Shown piece after piece: positions 49,039-61,000 of a DNA stretch of 64,000 nt (the stretch's first letter is position 1; each line of letters begins with the position of its first letter). A program made the translations under genes and the position numbers. A model generated the notes under the pieces. That model was not told the DNA's origin. It saw only the letters and a list, made by a program, of their open reading frames with translations, and did no database searches. The DNA lies in the NCBI GenBank assembly GCA_024305405.1, contig JAKNDB010000108.1, positions 620,001-684,000 on the forward strand, read 5' to 3'. This stretch comes from Dirofilaria immitis. Its lineage: Eukaryota; Nematoda; Chromadorea; Rhabditida; Onchocercidae.

Positions 49039-50524
49039 ATCTCAATTATCTGAAGATTTTCGCACAAAGACATAAATACACTTAGACATTATTCACTATT
49101 TGAAACAAGTTGAAATTGAAGAAATCTGAATCGATAAATCAAACACTTACCATTCATCCTGCTTTTTCTTTGCATATCTGAACGATGATTTTACCAGAAA
49201 ATGCAAAATTCCTTAAGCTGTAAAGGCTTTTCTTTTTTTTTTGGTTTTTTTTTTTTTTTTTTTTTTTAGAAAAATAGCAGGATTAACTAAAACGAAAGTT
49301 CTGAACAGGGAAATCAAATATCCATCTATTTATAAGCATACATTTATTCGATCGATGGTAATTCTTCGACCAACATAAACGTTTCAGAGAAAACTTTTAA
49401 TTTTCCGATATGAATGAATATAACTGTTGTAGTTTTTGATAGACAGAGAGCGATTGAGTAAGATATTTTAATCATTAGTACTATAACATACTACAAATTT
49501 CTTGTAGGAGAATTATGACAGGGGAAAAAATTATGTTTAACCTGCAGCTATATTAATACAGGAAATTTCATATTCCTAACAATATAAGTAAGATTTCAAC
49601 AACAGATTTATAAAAGTGAAATCAACAATTATTGCTACGACTAGACGGATGGATGAGAATAAAAGCTTTCCATTAGTCTGATATAAATACAGCAAAAAAA
49701 TACCCTACGTAATTTATACTCGTAGATAAGAAGTGTGCATTATAAATTACAAATATGTAGGCACATTGTAAAGCTCTGGAAATAACCGTCTAATAGGACA
49801 TTATAAAGCAATATCAATTTGACAATTAAAATTAAATCTAATATACATATAATTTTGATGTTGCAATATGATAGATACAATTTCGGTCTAAATTAATGGA
49901 AGTTGTGAGATATCAGATATCCTTGATTGTGTTTCGAAAAAAAAAGCCATACAGAAATTATTACTGAGTTCGTTAGTTACATACGGATGAAAGCCATAAC
50001 AGATTCAACAAAGCATTACGCCAAAAAAATATGCAACAAGAAACAACAAATAATTCATTCTATGTACGACAATATCTATAATACTAAACAACTAAAATGG
50101 ACAAATAACAAAATTTATCGAAGATTGTCAATAAGAAAGACGAATAACAATAAAATATAAAATACAAATATGAATAATGATTTATTTTGATGAATAAATA
50201 AGACTTCTATTCTACTTAAATACTAAATCTTCGTGAAAAAAATATCCACATTTTCTTGTGATTGAAACATACAATATTCTCATGCAATCTCAAATTTAGA
50301 ATTAACTCTTTTTTGTTTTCTTAAAAATAAGTCAGTTTGTCAATTTTATTTCGAAAGATTAGAAATGGATAATTTATTTTCTCCGATAAAACTACTAAGC
50401 TATATGATATCTATTTTCTCTGATAAAAGTCATTAATTTATATGACACATCAAAAATACCGCACAATAAAGTTTGAATGCAACTAAAAATTGCGCAGATA
50501 ATTCATAAAGTACCGGTATATGAA
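49039..50524. other. Intergenic region between the adaptor and carrier genes
   Basis: About 1.5 kb, AT-rich, with a poly-T block broken by GG at about 49,230-49,267. A + strand open frame at 49,927-50,160 is rich in Asn, Lys and Thr and resembles nothing. The carrier's 3'UTR and the adaptor's promoter should lie here. Confidence 0.5.
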
Positions 50525-52543
50525 TTAACGTGACTTACGATCATGCATTACTTCCAGACAAATTTCATAAAGCATAAAGGATAAGCCGGAGCTGCTTGCA
50601 GCTTTCAGCTGTGATGGCCAGAGTCCTTTGAACAATCCTGCAGAAGAAACATTGAGAATACGATCGTAAAAAAAGAGTCATTTGAAAATATAACTTAAAA
50701 AAACAAATATTTCAATCGAAATAAGAAACGATACCTGCGATTTTTTCATTTTTCAAAATGATGACAATAGTGGAATACATGGAGTGCCACGGTGATTGTT
50801 TGAAACGACCGAAGCCATTCGCCTGAACAAATTAATTATTTCAAATAACGACTAATTTTTTTAAGGCTAAAGATTTTCAATATTTAGAGAAATCGTAATT
50901 TTTAATGAAATCTTGAAGTTTAACTTGAAACAAACTTGTAAACGATGTCGTACAACGTCTAAAGGGTAAATTGCTGTTTTTGATATTACACCAGCCAAGG
51001 CACCGCAACACAATGGTCCAAAAGATTCTGCAAATATTTTCTTTTCAAATTCAAATAATTGAAAGTTTGAAAAAGTTATAACAGATTTTCGCGCCGAAAC
51101 CTTCAAAATATACCTAGATAATTTGGAAGCTTTGCCCAAGTACTGCTGAGAGCATTGTATAAGGAAAATTGTAAACCTGCAAAATAAAAAAGTTTAATGG
51201 TCAATTATTTTAACTAGCAATGGAAAGGTACAAATTCCATAAAGTAGTCAAATTTTGGAACACTTCAATGACCAACCAATAAAAGGAGCTATCTGAATTA
51301 ATGATGGAGTGACTCCTCGAAAAAACCACGGTAACCTTCCGATTTCCAAATAGAAATTATAGCATGCAATGTCCCATCATAAATCTGTAATCCTAATTAT
51401 TACATGCTAAATATATATTTTTAATCTCAGGGATACCAGACCAGTAAAAATGTACTTTATGATGATTCTGAATAATTAATCTTGTCCTGATAACATCAAA
51501 TGGCATCGCACAAGTCATCCCTGCACAACCAGCTAACGCTCCGCATACTACATCTGTTACTTGTCGATTTTCAATCGCATCTAAACTTACAATTAATTTT
51601 CACCAATTACTATTCTAGCTGATAGAAAAAAAGGAAAACAACTGTTAATTGCCACTTTAAATAAAAATACAACAAATTTAGAAAGCTAATTAGTTGAAAA
51701 AAAATTAAAATAACATAAGACGCTGAAAAAATCAGAATATGAATAATCATAATAACTCCTCACTCGCGTTTTAAAACGATGCAAATAAGTTATGAGAGAC
51801 ATACGTGGATATCGTAAAGCCTGTCCGGTAAGGAATTCGAAAGTGGTAAACTGCACAACTCCATAAATAGCGGACAATCCTTGAGCAGGAATATGACCTT
51901 TCCAAAATGCTACTAATCCTTCATCCTTATAAATTTGTAAACAAGCCTGAACGATGCCATGATACCGTCCTTTGACTTTACCAAATGTCGGTTCTCGTTG
52001 AACCTTGAATAATACAGAGATAAGTTTTGGAATGATAAAACAAGTAATTATAGTCAACATTTTAGGAAAAATCTACATAACCCTATAAATGTCTTAGAAT
52101 CTGTCCAAAATTACTTTCTGGAATAAGTAAGTGAATTAGCTTTGTTTCCAAATGGAAACATTACTTTTACAACTTCAACGGAATTTTGTTTGAATTGATT
52201 TCAGGATATTGAACATTCGCATTAATATTATTTTTAGATTCATATTGTTGACTGAAATGGATTTCAATAATCTTACTCTAGTACAATCCTGCAACCACTT
52301 TCTCTTTGTAAATACAGTAACAAATTAGCTAAACGCTGAATAACCATCTGTTTATTCCACTAATTTGTATCAAATAATTTTTAAGAAATAATAATTCACT
52401 TATAACCAAAATTAATTACATACCTGAAATCGAATTTTTAAAACATCAAGAGGTTGTATGAGAAATCTCGTCACGATTCCAGTAATCAAACCCGCTTCAC
52501 TGTATTCAAACGAAGTTAATTCGTAGGTACCATAACCAATCAT
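50525..52543 (-). CDS. Mitochondrial carrier, thiamine pyrophosphate type (SLC25A19-like)
   Basis: Eight minus-strand exons: 52543-52424, 52003-51805, 51580-51456, 51384-51277, 51176-51114, 51027-50936, 50822-50735 and 50637-50525, giving about 302 residues after one missing base is allowed for. It has the three SLC25 repeats, with signature motifs PLDVLKIRFQ (31-40), PFDVIRTRL (133-141) and PLDVVRHRLQ (227-236). The match to human SLC25A19 is specific: MIGYG at the start (human MVGYD), YHGIVQACLQI, AFWKGHIPAQGLSAIYGVVQF, AGVISK, and a final FKGLWPSQLKAASSSGLSFMLYE. Such carriers bring thiamine pyrophosphate into the matrix of the inner mitochondrial membrane. Exon 4 is one base short in a T-run (51,320-51,325), which would break the conserved GYRGFFRGVTPSL; the exons around it are intact and in phase with the restored length. 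Confidence 0.93.
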
Positions 52544-53269
52544 ATCTTTAGTTTATTAATCTTTAATAGATAATTTTCATTAATAACCGATAGCTGATAC
52601 AATTTTCATAACCTACTAATACCAACTACTTACTTATTATCCTGAAAATATGATTTCTCCCCTCCCCCTTCAAAAAAAAAGAACATACAAAGACGATGAT
52701 GTATGTTTTGCTGGAATAGAAAAACAGAAAACAATTTGATGCCCTCATTTTTCAATCTTTTTCTTTGGAAAAAATTCAATATCCAAATTGAAAATAATTT
52801 TAGATAAGAAAAATTAAACCCGGTTATCAATAATCATTTACAGACGACGATAGAAAACTGAAATATCTGTGCCACCCTTATTAGAAACAAGAGCAATTCC
52901 GGAACACGGTGTTAAATTTTGGTTTAAATTTCAAAAATTTCAGATAACATTTTGAAATTTGAATAGAATATTTTGTCATTTGGAATTGAATTAATTCTTT
53001 GATTCAATTTTTATGCTAATTTATTTCAATATGAAATATTTTAGCCAATCTATTGATTATTAATTGAGAATATTATTCGTTTATACTAAGAGAAAATAGA
53101 ATTTGTTACAATTAATTTTTAGTAATTCTTCTGAATTTCATTTTTTCCTTTAAATTTCTAATTGTTTCAAATTTCAAAAATGTGCTTATTTCTTTTACAA
53201 AAATTTTGGATAATAATTAATTAACTTTTGTTTTTTCTATGCATACATATATGATCTTTCTGTCTCTTC

Positions 53270-53360
53270 TTTTTCTTCACTCTCTTTCTCCTCCTTTCTC
53301 TCTCCCTCCTCCTCTCTCGCTCTCCTCCCTCTCTCTCTCCCTCTTTCTCTCTCTTTACTC
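53270..53360 (+). repeat. CT-rich tract
   Basis: About 90 bp of CTCTCT, CTCCTC and CCCTCT with few purines. Confidence 0.92.
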
Positions 53361-53580
53361 TTTTCTTTAGGAAATAAGGTAATATGTCTTTTCTTTCTAT
53401 TTAAATAAATGTTCCATTTCCATACATAAAAGATTGGAATGAAACATTGTAAACAAAACATTTATTTAACTTGTACGAAGATCATTTTGCTCCATCATCT
53501 TCAGAATACAATTTTCTATTTAACCAAATTCAATTTGAAATAAATCGATTTCATTCCATTCCTTTTTTTTACAATCATCT

Positions 53581-53732
53581 AAACCTTTATCAATTTATCT
53601 ATTAAATTCTACTAAATTAAACTTTTATCAATTTATCTATTAAATTCTACTAAATTAAACTTTTATCAATTTATCTATTAAATTCTACTAAATTAAACTT
53701 TTATCAATTTATCTATTAAGTTCTACTAAATT
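53581..53732 (+). repeat. 38-bp minisatellite, 4 copies
   Basis: Unit AAACTTTTATCAATTTATCT plus ATTAAATTCTACTAAATT, four copies starting at 53,581, 53,619, 53,657 and 53,695. Copies are nearly identical: one C in copy 1 and one G in copy 4. Confidence 0.95.
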
Positions 53733-53904
53733 TCATTCAAAAAAATATTCGTTACAATATTTGTTTACTTAAAAAATATAAACAATGCATATAAAAAATA
53801 AAAATAAACATAAGAAATTGAATTTGAAGCAAAAAAACGTTGCATGATTCATAATCAAAGCTAATAAACAAAAAAACGAAATTTCCGAAAAATATTCCAT
53901 ACTA

Positions 53905-53912
53905 TCATCATT

Positions 53913-53950
<38 letters not shown>

Positions 53951-54048
53951 TATCATCATCATCATCATCATTATCATTATCATTATCATCATCATTATCA
54001 TCATCATCATTATCATCATCATCATTATCATCATCATCATCATCACCT
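53905..54048 (+). repeat. (ATC)n/(ATT)n microsatellite
   Basis: About 145 bp of ATC triplets with regularly placed ATT interruptions. The minus strand reads as a Met/Ile open frame. Confidence 0.96.
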
Positions 54049-54724
54049 GATCTATCATCCTAATCTATCTATATATTTTTTATCATTATAATTGTTTTTT
54101 TTTCTCGTAACATTTGATTATCATTTTGATAATAAAACAAAAAAAAAAGGGTAATAAAATCTAATTGCAACTTATATTGTTTTATGTCGTTATTGCTTTC
54201 GTTAATTACTTTTAAATTTAATAATGATGTGACTATTAGTATGTAAACAAACTCATATTGTCAAATGAATCACTCTTTTTTTTTCTTTTTGAAATAAATT
54301 CTTCAAATTCTTTTCTTTTTTACTTTGCTTGCGCTAAAAATTTGTCCCAATTGTTGTCACTATTATTATTATTATTATTATTATTATTATCGAAATATGG
54401 CATCGATCTATATTCTGATCATAAAATTATCTTTTGATAGAGGTCAAAGTTTAGCAGCATTGAATTAAGGTTAAAATCTATGCAAATTCATATGTAAGCA
54501 TAAGCAGAGAAAGTTTAATTATACCTCCTGTATTATATAAGTGATACAAAAGGTCGAGATTGAGTGTATAAGATAAGGTCAAGCTTCATATCCATCCATC
54601 TATCCATTTCAATTGATGACTTCGGGGGTTATGTACTTCTTTCATGTCTCTCCTCATCGATGTGTCATACAACACTGTTGAGCTGTCCCCAACCATATAT
54701 ACACACATATATTACATTGAATGT

Positions 54725-54965
54725 GTCCTTGCCTCCTCCTCCACCTCTTACACCCCCTCCTCCTCTTCTTCCTCCCTCCTTCTTCCTCCTCCTCATCCTC
54801 CTCCTTTTCCTCTTCCTCTTCCTCTTCCTCTTCTTTATCTTCCTTTTCCTTCTCCTTGCCTTCATTCTCATTCAACCATTCACATCTTTTCCTCTCATTC
54901 TATTCATTTCCTCTTCCGACTATCTCTCTTCTCCATCTATCCTCCCATCCCACTCTCACAATACA
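54725..54965 (+). repeat. Long polypyrimidine (CCT/CTT) block
   Basis: About 240 bp dominated by CCT, CTT and TCC on the + strand, densest at 54,733-54,866. It yields overlapping Leu/Ser/Pro frames on + and Glu/Arg frames on minus. None is credible as a protein. Confidence 0.9.
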
Positions 54966-56177
54966 TTTTTAACAATCATTTACCTTTACCTGCATTTGAT
55001 CTTGTCTAGTAGTAATAACATGATATTAATTTTGCCATTACTATTCATTCATTTGCTTACCTTTTATTTTATTAATAAATATTTATCACTTACTTAAAAA
55101 TATTTTGTTATCATATCAAATATCAGTTTGTATTTTTTTTATTTTTTTATCATAAATTCATATCTTTTTTCTTTTTTTAAAAAAAATAAAATTTAGTTTA
55201 TATATTTTAGTCATCAAATTATTTATTTTTCAAAAAAAAAAAAAAAAAAAAAAACGAAATGTCAAATAAACAAGTGACTACTAAGCTAATCGACTATTTA
55301 TATATATTTTTGTAAATAAATTTTCATCATTCAATTCCAAGATACATTTAGAAAATTTCTCATTTATTTCTAATATCAAATATCCTATCAGCATATTTGT
55401 TCGTTTGATTTATTTATTCTAATTCTTATAAAATGATCAATTTGGATATAATATTAATGGTAACGAAACAATCAGATTTATGTAAAGATTCAAAGTATGA
55501 TATGGTATTACGATATTTGGAGCATTAAATTTAGGTATAGATTTAGGTAAATGCAGAAATAGAACTGAAAATATATTTATTATAGAAGTAGGCTAGGATT
55601 AAATTTCATTTTCAAGACTAGGCTAAGGTATTTGTTTTAGAACTTTTCAATTAAATCATTTACTGTGAAAAGTAAATTTTTAGTAAATATTTTGCCCCAA
55701 ACAAATCCTACGGTATATTAGTAGTAGTAGTCAACAAAAAAAAAAATTATATAATTCTGAATTTAACAAAATGATAATTTAGTAAGAACATTAATCAAAT
55801 ATTATCACATAAAAAAAAAAAAAAAAGAAGCATTTTTGTCAATATCAAATTATTCGAAAATAATTTGTTGTTTATATTATAATTCGAGATTGATAAAAAA
55901 ATATTGTTAAATTTTCTCATTTCTTTTTTTTTCTTCTCATCATTTAATATTTAATTATATCTTTTTCAAATCATTTAATATCGAATGTATCTTTTAATTT
56001 CCAGTTAAAAAAAAAAAAAAAAGAAAGAAAGGAAGGAAAAGAAAAGAAGAAAGAGAAAAATTTATCATTAAAATATTTCTTCATTCCGATCAAAATATGA
56101 TATATTATAATTGAATGTAAGATTTTCATTTTCAAATTATTAATTCCTAATATATTCTATAATTTTTTTGTCTTTTC

Positions 56178-56203
56178 TCTCTCTCTCTCTCTCTCTCTCT
56201 TTA
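56178..56203 (+). repeat. (CT)n microsatellite
   Basis: Pure CTCTCTCTCT run of about 24 bp, followed by TTTC-rich sequence. Confidence 0.93.
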
Positions 56204-56443
56204 TTTCTTTTCTTTTCCTCTTTCTTGTCTTTTTTTCTTTCATTTTCTTTTCAAGAAAAAAACTATTCTATGTACTATGAAATATATATGTATATATTTA
56301 TTTTTATTTATATAAATATATCTGAACGAAATGAGAAATCAATATTGATTGATTGATGTTTTATTTTCAATAAACAAAAATGAAAAAAATCCACTGATAA
56401 AAGATGAACTCTTTCATCGTATATAAGAGTTCATTTTTTTGTT

Positions 56444-56868
56444 AACTTCTAATAAACACAAGGATACTCTGATTATCGGATGATAAGGGGTATATATGTA
56501 TAACTATTAGATTATAATATAGTTATAAGCATATTAAACTTTTTAATAACTAATAAATACTAGAATACTCTGATTATTGGGTGATAAAATATATATGTAT
56601 AGCTGTTAGATGATAATATAGTTATAAGCATACAAGAAAGAATTAAACTTTTAATTACTAATAAACACTAAGATATTGTAATTATCAGTAATGATATATA
56701 TAAGTATTAGATTATAATATAAATATAAATAAATTACAAATGTAAGTGTATTAAAATTTGGTTTTTATCTTCTTAAACAAACGCAATAAGATATTCCGAT
56801 TATCGATAATGATATTATATATATATATGCATATAAGCATTAGATTATAATATAATCATAAATTACTG
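56444..56868 (+). repeat. Degenerate tandem repeat, unit about 100-115 bp, 4 copies
   Basis: Copies begin near 56,444, 56,545, 56,653 and 56,767. Each carries, in order, ACTAATAAACAC, AAGATACTCTGATTATCGG, ATGATA with a short TA run, TTAGATTATAATATA and TATAAG/AAAT. Identity falls toward the right-hand copies. Confidence 0.82.
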
Positions 56869-56937
56869 TAAATATATTGAGTAATAATTGATATTTATAT
56901 TTATTATTTGTATTTTCTTTTCTTCCGTCTACGAAAA

Positions 56938-56985
56938 AAAAGGGAGAGAGAGGGAGAGGAGGGAGGGAGAGAGAAAGAAAAGAAA
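56938..56985 (+). repeat. GA/GGGA purine tract
   Basis: AAAGGGAGAGAGAGGGAGAG and similar, about 48 bp, followed 165 bp later by a CT tract of the opposite strand type. Confidence 0.9.
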
Positions 56986-57149
56986 TGAAGTAATTGCATA
57001 TGTTTGCCAGATGTTACTTTATAAAGAAATTTGATATCTTCGTTTATTTTATTTAAAAAAAAAAAAAAAGAAAAAGAAAAAAGGACTTGAAAAAGGGAAA
57101 AATTCTTTTGTTAGCATGAATTTTTCTTCATTTCTTCCTTTTCTTTTTC

Positions 57150-57213
57150 TCCCTCCCTCTCTCTCCCTCTCTCTCTCCTCTCTCTCTCTCCCTCTCGCTC
57201 TCCCTCTCTCTTA
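57150..57213 (+). repeat. CT/CCCT pyrimidine tract
   Basis: CTCCCTCCCTCTCTCTCCCT and similar, about 60 bp. It is the reverse-complement type of the tract at 56,938, so the pair could form a long imperfect stem. Confidence 0.9.
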
Positions 57214-57930
57214 TACTACAAATATTTCATACAAAATTTGAATTATAAAATAACGAGATTTTGTTATTTGTTAAACTTTTCAGCATCAAAAGAAAAGAAG
57301 AAAGCAAAAAAAAAAAGAAAAAAATGAAAAGAATTTTTTAAATTGTTTGTTGGAAAATTTCAAAATTTTTACAAAATTCCTTTTGATTAATTCCATGTTC
57401 TTTCATTCTTTCATTCTTTTTGAATTCAATTAAATTTTTATATTTTGCACCTGTCTTAAATTATATTTTTTTAGTTTCCATTCATTATCATTTCCTTATC
57501 AAATCACCTTATCATTATTTTGTTTCTATTTTTATTTCATTTTTTTTTTTTTTTGAATACTGCAATCGACAGAATCGATATACATCGAAAATGTTCGTTC
57601 AATCGTACAATAATGTTATACATCATATATCATGTATCATATTTTAGTTTAAAAAAAAAAAAAAAAAAAAAAAACATTTTAAAGCAAACAATTTAACTTT
57701 TAGAAAACTAACTAACAATGAAAAAATTTGATTATTGATAATTGTTAAATAGGGAAAATAAAAATAATAATAAATAATAAATTAAATTTAATGTATGCAT
57801 TATTTATAGCGAAAAAAAAAAAAAAATTTGTTTTTCTTATATTTTTCGATTTCTTTTCGTTTCTCTTTTTTTTTTTTTTCTTTTTTTTTGTATAACAATT
57901 TTTGATTTATTATTAAACTTATTGTTACAG

Positions 57931-58031
57931 AGTTGAAGCGATTATTATTGTTGTTGTTGTTGTTGTTGTTATTGTTATTATTTTTGCCGTTACTATTTAA
58001 ACACACACAAAAACGAAGAAAACGGATAGCA
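57931..58031 (+). other. Probable 5' leader with TTG run
   Basis: ATTGTTACAG at 57,921-57,930 is a good splice acceptor. The following 101 bases carry a TTATTATTG(TTG)n run and stay open in frame with the ATG at 58,032, reading as a run of leucines. Untranslated leader is the simpler reading. An upstream exon could instead make this leucine run coding. Confidence 0.45.
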
Positions 58032-61000
58032 ATGAATAAAGATGATATTGGCAACAATTTGGATGAAGCTAATCGAATGCTTAATTTAGCGCTTGAAGAA
58101 CTTAACTTTATCGTTGATGGTAAATAATGTTTATTTATTTGTAAATTTTTGATTAAATTATAAAAAATTTATTTACAAAAATTTCCTAGTTACTATAAAT
58201 TATATTAGCCAACGTATCCTCTTAAAATATATTACTATTTTTGCAAGTATATATATATATATTTTTTTTATCATAAATCTAATTTAATCTTTTTGTCTTC
58301 TAAAAAAAAAAAAGTGAATGATAAGGCTTGATAAAAGCTCTAAGATGAAACGATATGCTTAACAATTAATTTTATTTCATCAAAAACGATTATCGTATCT
58401 TTTGAAATTTTTAAAGTTTAAAATTCTAACGACGACTATTGTTTGTTGTTTTCTTATTCTCTTGATCGATTATCATAACCACGCATTTGTTAGAAATTAT
58501 GTAGCGCAAAAACGTATCGAAGCGTAACTTACGAATTATTTTACGTATATATACGTAAAATAAATTGGCAAATTATAGGCTAGTTAAAGTTATGAATTAG
58601 TTGAGAGGGGGAAAAAAAGAAATTTTCCTTTTTTTTTTCTCGATCAAAATATCGTTGTTGAAAATTGAATTATATAACAATGACAATATCTAATCATTGA
58701 CATTCAACGAAATCGGTCGATCAATTGATTTCAATGACATCGGACGATCAATTCATTTAAATTTATTTGTTGATTTTTGCATGAATAGAGAATTTTTTCG
58801 TTTTTTTTCTTTGATTTTATTTCAATAATATTTTATTCTCTTTTTTTCCATCTCTAAATAGTTCAATTTCCTCTTTTTTTTTCTTAAATAATTTTCATAA
58901 AAAAGATGGAAGTCGTTTTAATCTATTAGAAAAAAATATTAAGTTATATTTTATTATCAAAATTTATTATTATTATAATTTAAATAATAATAATCTCTAT
59001 CATTATTTAATATCTTAAAATTTTTCCTTTTCTTTTTTCCTAAAAAATTTTCGAAAGTAAAAATTTTGATTTGATTGATATATTTTAACAATCTATTCAA
59101 AATACTAAATTCTTCCCCGTAAGCAATATTAATATTATTAAAATTAGTTCAAACATTTTTCAATTTTTGTTATCAATTTTACATCAAAATGTAAATTTTG
59201 TATAATTTATCTCGTAATCGAACGAAAAAAGAATTTTTTCCTTTTGTACAACAATAAAAGTTATGACTTATCAGCGATCATATCTAATCATTTCGCATCT
59301 TCCATTATTCTAACCATTGGATGAAAATTATTCAAAATTGTTATCAACAATCGCATTACAGTATCATTTTTAATTCTATATCATAATCTCAATGCAAGAA
59401 TTATAAACTCATTTCTCAACTAAAATTTTTTTCATCTATAATTATGCTAAATAAATGCTGATCGTTTTCAAAAATATTCCTGATTATTTTTAAATCAAAA
59501 TTCATTTCAAATATTCAGATTTTATTCAATACTTTATTTAATTCCTATCCTATAACTTCATTCTTTTTTAAATCATTATTTACTAAATCTGAAAATGTAA
59601 GCAAATATTGAAATATAATTTTTTCTTTTTTTTATTAAAAATTTGATCAAAAACGAAACTTATCAGATTCATTTTGATAATTTTTAAAATATAACAAAAT
59701 ATCATTAAATTTATTATTATTTTGATATGAAATAAATTGCTCTGATAAAATTTCTCGATTTCTCTTTACTTTTTTATTTAAATTATCATTTTGCAATACA
59801 CATACAACGATATTATCATTTTGCAATACACATACAACGATATGATTTGATAACAAAAAAAAATAATTATAAACTTGAATTGTAAATTTAAAAATAACAA
59901 TTAAGCATCAAATTATTCATATCAAAATGGAAATACGGCCGTTGTTAATATCAATGATTTAAAAGTAATTTCATGATCATTTTAATTTTAAACGTTTTTT
60001 TTTCTTTTTCTTCTCTATTTCAAAAGATGTTTGACAACTTATATATCGATTCCTTCTTCATTACAATCGGTCGGGTCGAATCATTTACTGCATTTATTGT
60101 ATATATATATATACATATATGTATGTGTATGTGTATGTCAAGTAGATTGTGTATGTCAAGTAGATATATGTATGTATTTGTTTGTATGTGTAGTGTGTGT
60201 GTGTGTGTATGTATGTATGCTTGATTTTGGTATCATCAAATATCGACGATATTTTGTCATTTTTAAACGATCCGATCAATTAACCATACAAATTGCAACG
60301 ATTTCATAAATTTATTTCTTGTCATTTTTTAAAAATTTCTTTTTATAATTTCATTAAATAAATAAAAAAAATTCAATGATTAAAATGGAATATAATTATC
60401 ACAGATCATTATCATTTTATCCTGATAATATTTATTATCTATTGCTTTATCATCATTGATTTTGCATTATATAGATTTAAATATTTAAATTGTCAACATT
60501 CTTCTGTAGCTTTATTTTTTCTTTCATCAAAATCACTTCAATTTCTCGAGTTAATTCTTGTCTTATTTATCTTTTCGAATTAATTTATCTGATAAAATTG
60601 TAAATAATCAATTTACACTTAACAGTATTATTTAATTTAGTTTTTATAAAATATTTTGATTTGTTATTATTCATTTCAATCTTTTTCATTTTTTTTCTCG
60701 AAGTTCGCAAGAAAGAAATGGAAATGTTATCAAGGTATGGATTATTTCTTAAATTTCCTTACAATTAATTATCTTGTGTTTTCAACTTATAGTACCGGTA
60801 GTCAAGTTTTAACCGGTTTTAAATTTACCGTTCAACTTTTTAATCTAAAACTGTAAATGTTATGGTAAGCAATATGTTACATTATTATTATCATTTTATC
60901 ATTTAACATTATTGTAATGAATAATCGCATTTTTAGATAAATTTCTCTTTTTTTTTAAATTAATCAAATGATAAATTGAAATCTTTCTGAAATAAATCAG

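Larger units (their letters stand above)
52544..57930. other. AT-rich intergenic DNA, dense in simple repeats
   Basis: No gene seen. It contains the CT tract at 53,270-53,360, the 38-bp array at 53,581-53,732, the ATC array at 53,905-54,048, an ATT run at about 54,359-54,391, a pyrimidine block at 54,725-54,965, poly-A runs (about 55,232-55,254 and 57,650-57,674), the 56.4-kb array, and GA and CT tracts at 56,938-57,213. Leucine-, serine- or glutamate-rich open frames here are by-products of these repeats. Confidence 0.55.

Noticed and set aside
39791..52543. The three minus-strand genes as one operon
   Set aside because: Intergenic gaps of 1.5 and 3.7 kb are much larger than the usual nematode operon spacing of about 100 bp to 1 kb.
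54564..55097. 177-codon + frame rich in Leu, Ser and Pro
   Set aside because: Runs through a CCT/CTT block and has no plausible protein features.
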